From assembly GCA_965153455.1 (NCBI GenBank), contig OZ234496.1:18158304-18222303 (forward strand): DNA of 64,000 nucleotides, given 5' to 3'. Position numbers and translations under genes: made by a program. Below, piece by piece: positions 60,001-64,000 of this stretch (positions within the stretch are counted from its first letter, which is position 1; every line of letters starts with the position of its first letter). Source of the stretch: Sphagnum compactum (taxonomy: Eukaryota > Bryophyta > Sphagnopsida > Sphagnales). The notes beneath the pieces were generated by a model, which was not told the origin of the DNA, searched no databases, and worked only from the letters and a program-made list of their open reading frames with translations.

Positions 60001-60526
60001 GGCCAAGATTGTTCACACAAACAGCCAAGGAAAGCGCAAGATTCAGAAATCCTTGAAAAAACAGTGTTAACTCCACGCCATGCCTAGAAGAAAAACCACC
60101 TGTCGCCACCTTCCCGCGAGTCTCAACCTGCCGCTCTCCGCCATTGTCCAGCCTTACTTGCTCGTCTCTTTTGACTCCACTAGCAGCTAATTGAGCACTT
60201 CTTGCTGCTCCTGCTTCCTCTCCTCCTCCGCAAGAAATTAGGCTGTTCAAGAGGCGTGAAGAGGTGCGATTTGTCCTCCTCGTTTTTTCCTGCAGCAGTG
60301 CCGCCACATTCCTGCTGCAGCAGAAACCACATGGAACTTGGCGGCTACTGCTGATTGCGGCATTCCGCAACCATGGTGTGGTGGTGGTGGAGATCCGGTG
60401 GGAGAACAAAAAGGAACAAGAAGGAGGATGAGAAGAGCACCAGGTGAGACGAGCGCTGGCGTTCATCAGCTCCCTGCTCGCCATAGCCAGTTTTGCAGCG
60501 CAACGGAAAGCTCGAAAGAAAACCAC
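54039..60526 (-). CDS. M16-family (pitrilysin clan) peptidase-like protein, HXXEH-less subunit, probably organellar; 15 exons
   Basis: Exons joined by GT-AG sites with consistent phases, in transcript order: 60526-59988, 59857-59731, 58432-58372, 58209-58183, 58094-58048, 57954-57868, 57696-57591, 56859-56774, 56647-56511, 56147-55926, 55788-55680, 55545-55480, 55360-55255, 54973-54913, 54285-54039 (2028 nt, 675 residues plus stop). Residues 1 to about 180 are rich in Ser/Arg/Ala and look like a transit peptide plus a hydrophobic stretch. From about 205 comes a proline-rich lead-in, then LQNGLRVFLLEDHELGLV, the usual opening of bacterial-type M16 zinc proteases. Where active members have HXXEH, this protein reads VGLAAIAATV (268-277), so the zinc ligands and catalytic Glu are absent. 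The M16 C-terminal domain follows, with GVLGIWGDFD, VLNGILNGFGGLLFDE and the R/Y motif SREGLAYSV (519-527). Known from the family: M16B proteases can be heterodimers of an HXXEH subunit and an R/Y subunit. Inference: this is the R/Y partner in plastid or mitochondrion. The start codon and the exon 1 donor are the least certain parts. Confidence 0.85.
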
Positions 60527-60589
60527 TCCTCGCCAGCAGCAGCTTTGTTTCCCCGATTGTTGCCTTGTTCTTCAGGTGGGTATACTCAA

Positions 60590-61100
60590 GGCCAGGAAGG
60601 GATTTGGATAATTTTTCATCCATGTTCTAATAACATGCATGTAGGCTACCTAGACTGTTGAATACATTTCATCCAAGTTAAATTTACACAGGTGACCTAC
60701 CTAGGCTTTGGATATTTCTTCATCCATTTTTTTACATGTACATAATGATAGGCTGCCTTGGCTTTGTAGCAATTTGAATAATTTTTCATCCATGTTTTAA
60801 TGACATGCATGTAGGCTACCAAGGCTGTTGAATTCTTTTCATCCAAGTAAAATTTACATAGGTGACCTATCTAGGCTTTGGATAGCTTTTCATCCACTTT
60901 TTTACATGTACATAATAGGTTGCCTTGGCTTCGTAGGGATTTGGATATTTTTCATCCATGTTTTTATGAGATGCATGTCAGCTACCTAGGCTATTGAATA
61001 CTTTTCATCCAAGTAAATTTACATAGGTGACCTACCTAGGCTTTGGATTTTTTTTTTCATTTTTTTTTTACATGTACATAATAGGGTCCCTTGGCTTTGT
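60590..61100. repeat. 168-bp tandem repeat, about 3 copies, upstream of the M16-like gene
   Basis: The landmark ATGCATGT..GCTACC occurs at 60635, 60805 and 60971 (spacing 170 and 166). Each unit also carries a TTTTCATCCATGTT block, a TTTACATAGGTGACC block and a TTTTTACATGTACATAATA block, and repeats the word GGCTTTG. The array begins about 65 bp upstream of the likely start codon of the minus-strand gene, so it overlaps the region where its promoter and 5' UTR should lie. Confidence 0.8.
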
Positions 61101-61309
61101 ATATATCTAAAAGTATCTCGGGTACTTATGGTATTCATCTTGGAATTAATTATATTACCTAAGGTGCATCCCATGTTCAACTTTTAATTTTGTGGGGAGA
61201 CGAGCTGTTTTGATTGGCTCCTCAAAAAAATATTACTAAAACTTTGGAGGCTCCCAAAACAAAAATAGAAGATTTTATTTTGCAAGTTTCTGTATTTAAT
61301 CCCATCTCT

Positions 61310-62200
61310 TCAAATTTTCATGCAATCAATGTTAATGTTTATGATTGGCGCATTTTTGGGCATGAAGGGGAACCAAATGCAAGTGGTCATTGAGTGGCTA
61401 GAGTGAACAAGTGTTACATGGGTATTGTATTTAAAGAGATCACGCAAGCTTTGTATATCTAAAATCTTGAGGGATTTTATATAAATTGGATATTTTTTCA
61501 AATTAATTACTTACTTGGTTGGTATACCGTAGGTTAGGGTTAGGTTCAACATTAAATAATCCTAAAAAACAAATTAACAAAAATTTGTGAAATTGAGAAT
61601 GTTGAGGTGTCGAAATCTCTAATAAATGTTGTTCTCAAGTGATCAAATATTTGGAGTACATGCACGACAACCTAAAACTAGGAGTTTGTTTCCATTCTTT
61701 GCATCGTCCCATCTTCATTGAGAAGACATTCATGAAATTCTTGCCATGGAGTTTCAATGAGCTCTGTTTGGAACTTGGAACAAGTTTGGTTTTGCTTGTA
61801 AATTTTTAATTCTCTTGGGTGATCTTACAATGGGTTTTTTCAATTTGGTTTCTTATGCAATGTTAACTACTAAAAACATCTATAAACAAATTGGTATTCG
61901 AGCTTTAAATTCTTATGATTGTAGTTTTTTTCTAAACTTTTGTGTGAGCATGTTTTCAATGAGTGATATATTTTTGCTCTTGTTCCTCAACTCCAAAAAG
62001 TTGCAACTTTTTACTACACTCAACCATTAATCTAGTTACATTTGGTAAAGGGTCGCATTCTAGCATTGGAAAAAGGTTTTGTGTTTGTGGCAAAAGTATG
62101 TGGCAAAACCTTCTCCTTTGTTGGAGAAAGTGGTGGAGACAATTTCATTCTCCCTACCAAGAGCTTGAATCCAATGGGTCGGCAATGCTAAACTAAAACT
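61310..62200 (+). pseudogene. Decayed coding-like region, unknown family
   Basis: Protein-like pieces occur in plus frames with stops between them: NVYDWRIFGHEGEPNASGH (about 61340-61395, then TGA where TGG would read on to VARVNKCYMG), IKYLEYMHDNLKLGVCFHSL with FIEKTFMKFLPWSFNELCLE (about 61640-61780), and KGRILALEKGFVFVAKVCGK with ESGGDNFILPTKSLN (about 62050-62180). Frame changes occur between pieces. Composition and continuity are better than the AT-rich background, but no domain is recognisable. Confidence 0.35.
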
Positions 62201-64000
62201 TTATGATGACATGGTGGAAGGTGCAAATCACACATTAAGGTGGGAAGTGGTTTGTGGTGGAAAATGTTAAAAACCCTTTTACGAGTTCTATCCAATGTTT
62301 TGCATAAATATCAATGCAAAGACTTATGTGAAGCTACCTTGTTTTGCTAAAAGATTTGACTATCACACGGTTAATTATAAGATAAATTTAAAAACAACAT
62401 GCTTATTTTTCTCTGCTCAAAAATAGGTTATTGGTAGGAATCTTGTCTTTCTGTTGAGAGTTCATGGGTTAAAAATTGATATAGGTCAACAACACATGTA
62501 GATCCCACAATGAACACCAAACATAGTTCATTAAAGGGTGTTTAGTGTTTGATGTTTGTGGTAGACCTTTGTTATGTGGAGTCTATGAAGTTTGTTTTCT
62601 TTGTTTGACCAACATGATGGCAAAGTGCCAAGGGTTAAGGATGTAGATGCAAAGGTGAAGAATGATCATGATGGTGGCAAGCCCATGGATAAATAAGGTT
62701 GTGTTAATAATATTGTTGAAAGTTCAACAAGGAAAGAAAAAAGTAGTAAAAAGATTATGGTTATCTTTGGCAACTTATGAAAACCAAAAAAGGCATAAAG
62801 TTCGTTTCACTAAAAAATTTAATTTTCAAACGCAATTTTTTTTTTGAAAATAAATAATCATTTGTTTTTAATGTGCTAAACTTGACCATAGCCTACATTA
62901 AATAGATTAACAATTGGTATAAAAGACCCATCACGCCTGGAAATAAATCAATGTTAATTTTTTAAGATGTCACAAATTAAACATATAGGTTTTAGAAAGA
63001 TATTCAAACTTACAATGTTAACAATCAATCTTTAAATTGCAAAAAAAGAAAATTAACAAACATTTTATTGAAAACATTCATTTTTTGTTGTTTCAATGTA
63101 ATTACACATGTCAACAACACAAATGAAAGAGGTTGTTAAGGCTAGAAAAATGTTCTAGGCCAATTTTGAGAAATTGACGTTTTGAACCAAGAGTCATGTT
63201 TTACCAATTTTATGTTAGTACTAGTTTTGAAACAAAACCGAAAATTGTACATAATTGATTTTTAAAAGTTGTTTATTTATAAAATTAAAAAATTAATTAT
63301 CACCTCTGATTTCAATTCCAAATTCTAAACGTAGGATAAGGTTGGAAAACTTAGAGTTTAGAAAGATTTCTAAGGATTTTTCATTGTTTTTAGGACCCCC
63401 ACCTTTTTACAGGCTTGAAATTTTTTCTTAGGGAGGTTCGAAGGGTCTATTTTCCTTACCCTTGTTTTTGATGCAATTGTAATGTATTTTTTGCACTTTA
63501 AAGCTTTTGTAATGAAAGAGAGTCTTGTTTTTGTTCAAGGGATTTTTGTTATGTTGCATTGAAGTTGTCTTTCCTACTTGTTGTTTTGACTACCAACTTT
63601 GTAGATGCTACAAAGTTGTTTATTGTAACTTACTTTTTTTTCTTAAAGAGGAAGTGGTAGGCTATTTGTCCCCATGGTTTAAAGTGAATTTTTGTCATTA
63701 ACCATTAGCAAATTTGAGGTGTTCAAGTTTGTACCAATTTTCAATCAAGTACCCAAAAACGCTTAGGAATTCACTAAGTGAGCCTAATAGAAATCCATTA
63801 AAAGAAAAACAATTAAAAAAACATTGTCAACATAAGTTTGAATGTTTTTTTGGAAAGACTAAAAATTAGTACATAAACATTTAAACAAGTGACAATTCAA
63901 AAAATGAATTTGTGTAAACACAACAAATAAGGGGAAATGCATTGCAACTTCAACACAAAGAAGAACTTTTGTACTACAGAAACACCCTAACAAGAAATAA
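62201..64000. other. Intergenic region
   Basis: AT-rich unique sequence to the end of the window. No supported gene or ordered repeat. Confidence 0.6.

Overview
The window looks like nuclear DNA from a plant-lineage eukaryote. It is AT-rich and repeat-rich. It carries interstitial copies of the plant-type telomere motif TTTAGGG/CCCTAAA, two related hAT transposon copies, and one protein gene cut by many short GT-AG introns. There are no operons, no recognisable rRNA genes, and no intact retrotransposon polyprotein. A streptophyte with a large genome (fern, lycophyte, bryophyte or charophyte grade) fits best, but the species cannot be fixed from the sequence alone.

Layout. Bases 1-20 kb are intergenic, with a row of unrelated tandem arrays: a cluster of GAATATTC palindromes (1.65-2.18 kb), telomere-like duplications (2.3-2.5 kb), a 73-bp array (5.7-6.1 kb), a CT-rich array (8.2-8.8 kb), CTAC-type simple repeats (10.3-10.8 kb), a 75/50-bp array (14.25-14.83 kb), a 101-bp array (15.4-16.4 kb) and a 57-bp array open on both strands (16.4-16.6 kb). 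At 20.4-21.3 kb lies an inverted pair of decayed coding-like segments. Bases 21-40 kb hold transposon debris: hAT-like ends, a 391-bp MITE-like element with its sister at 51 kb, a dispersed TAGCCA-containing repeat family, a 150-bp hairpin, a GC-rich island at 28.2-28.5 kb, and a decayed hAT transposase on the minus strand (32.6-34.7 kb).

The best-defined transposon is a 4.24-kb hAT element at 40392-44627. It has terminal inverted repeats, a near-perfect 8-bp target duplication, a TATA box, a conserved transposase intron and a poly(A) signal, but its transposase reading frame is broken. At 46.4-49.1 kb is a curious transcription-unit-like locus. A proline/leucine-glutamate-rich open frame ends at a consensus splice donor, followed by about 25 reiterated copies of a pyrimidine tract plus GCAG plus GAA repeats. 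Each copy looks like a 3' splice site with a purine-rich enhancer. They alternate with about ten copies of a 37-bp palindrome.

The one convincing host gene is on the minus strand, 60526 to 54039. I could join 15 exons with all splice phases consistent, giving 675 residues. It encodes a single-unit M16 (pitrilysin/insulinase-clan) protein behind an N-terminal extension that looks like an organelle-targeting sequence. It lacks the HXXEH zinc site but keeps the R...GLAY motif of the C-terminal domain. This is the pattern of the non-metal-binding subunit of heterodimeric M16 proteases. A three-copy 168-bp repeat lies directly upstream of its start. Bases 61-64 kb are intergenic, with one decayed coding-like stretch.
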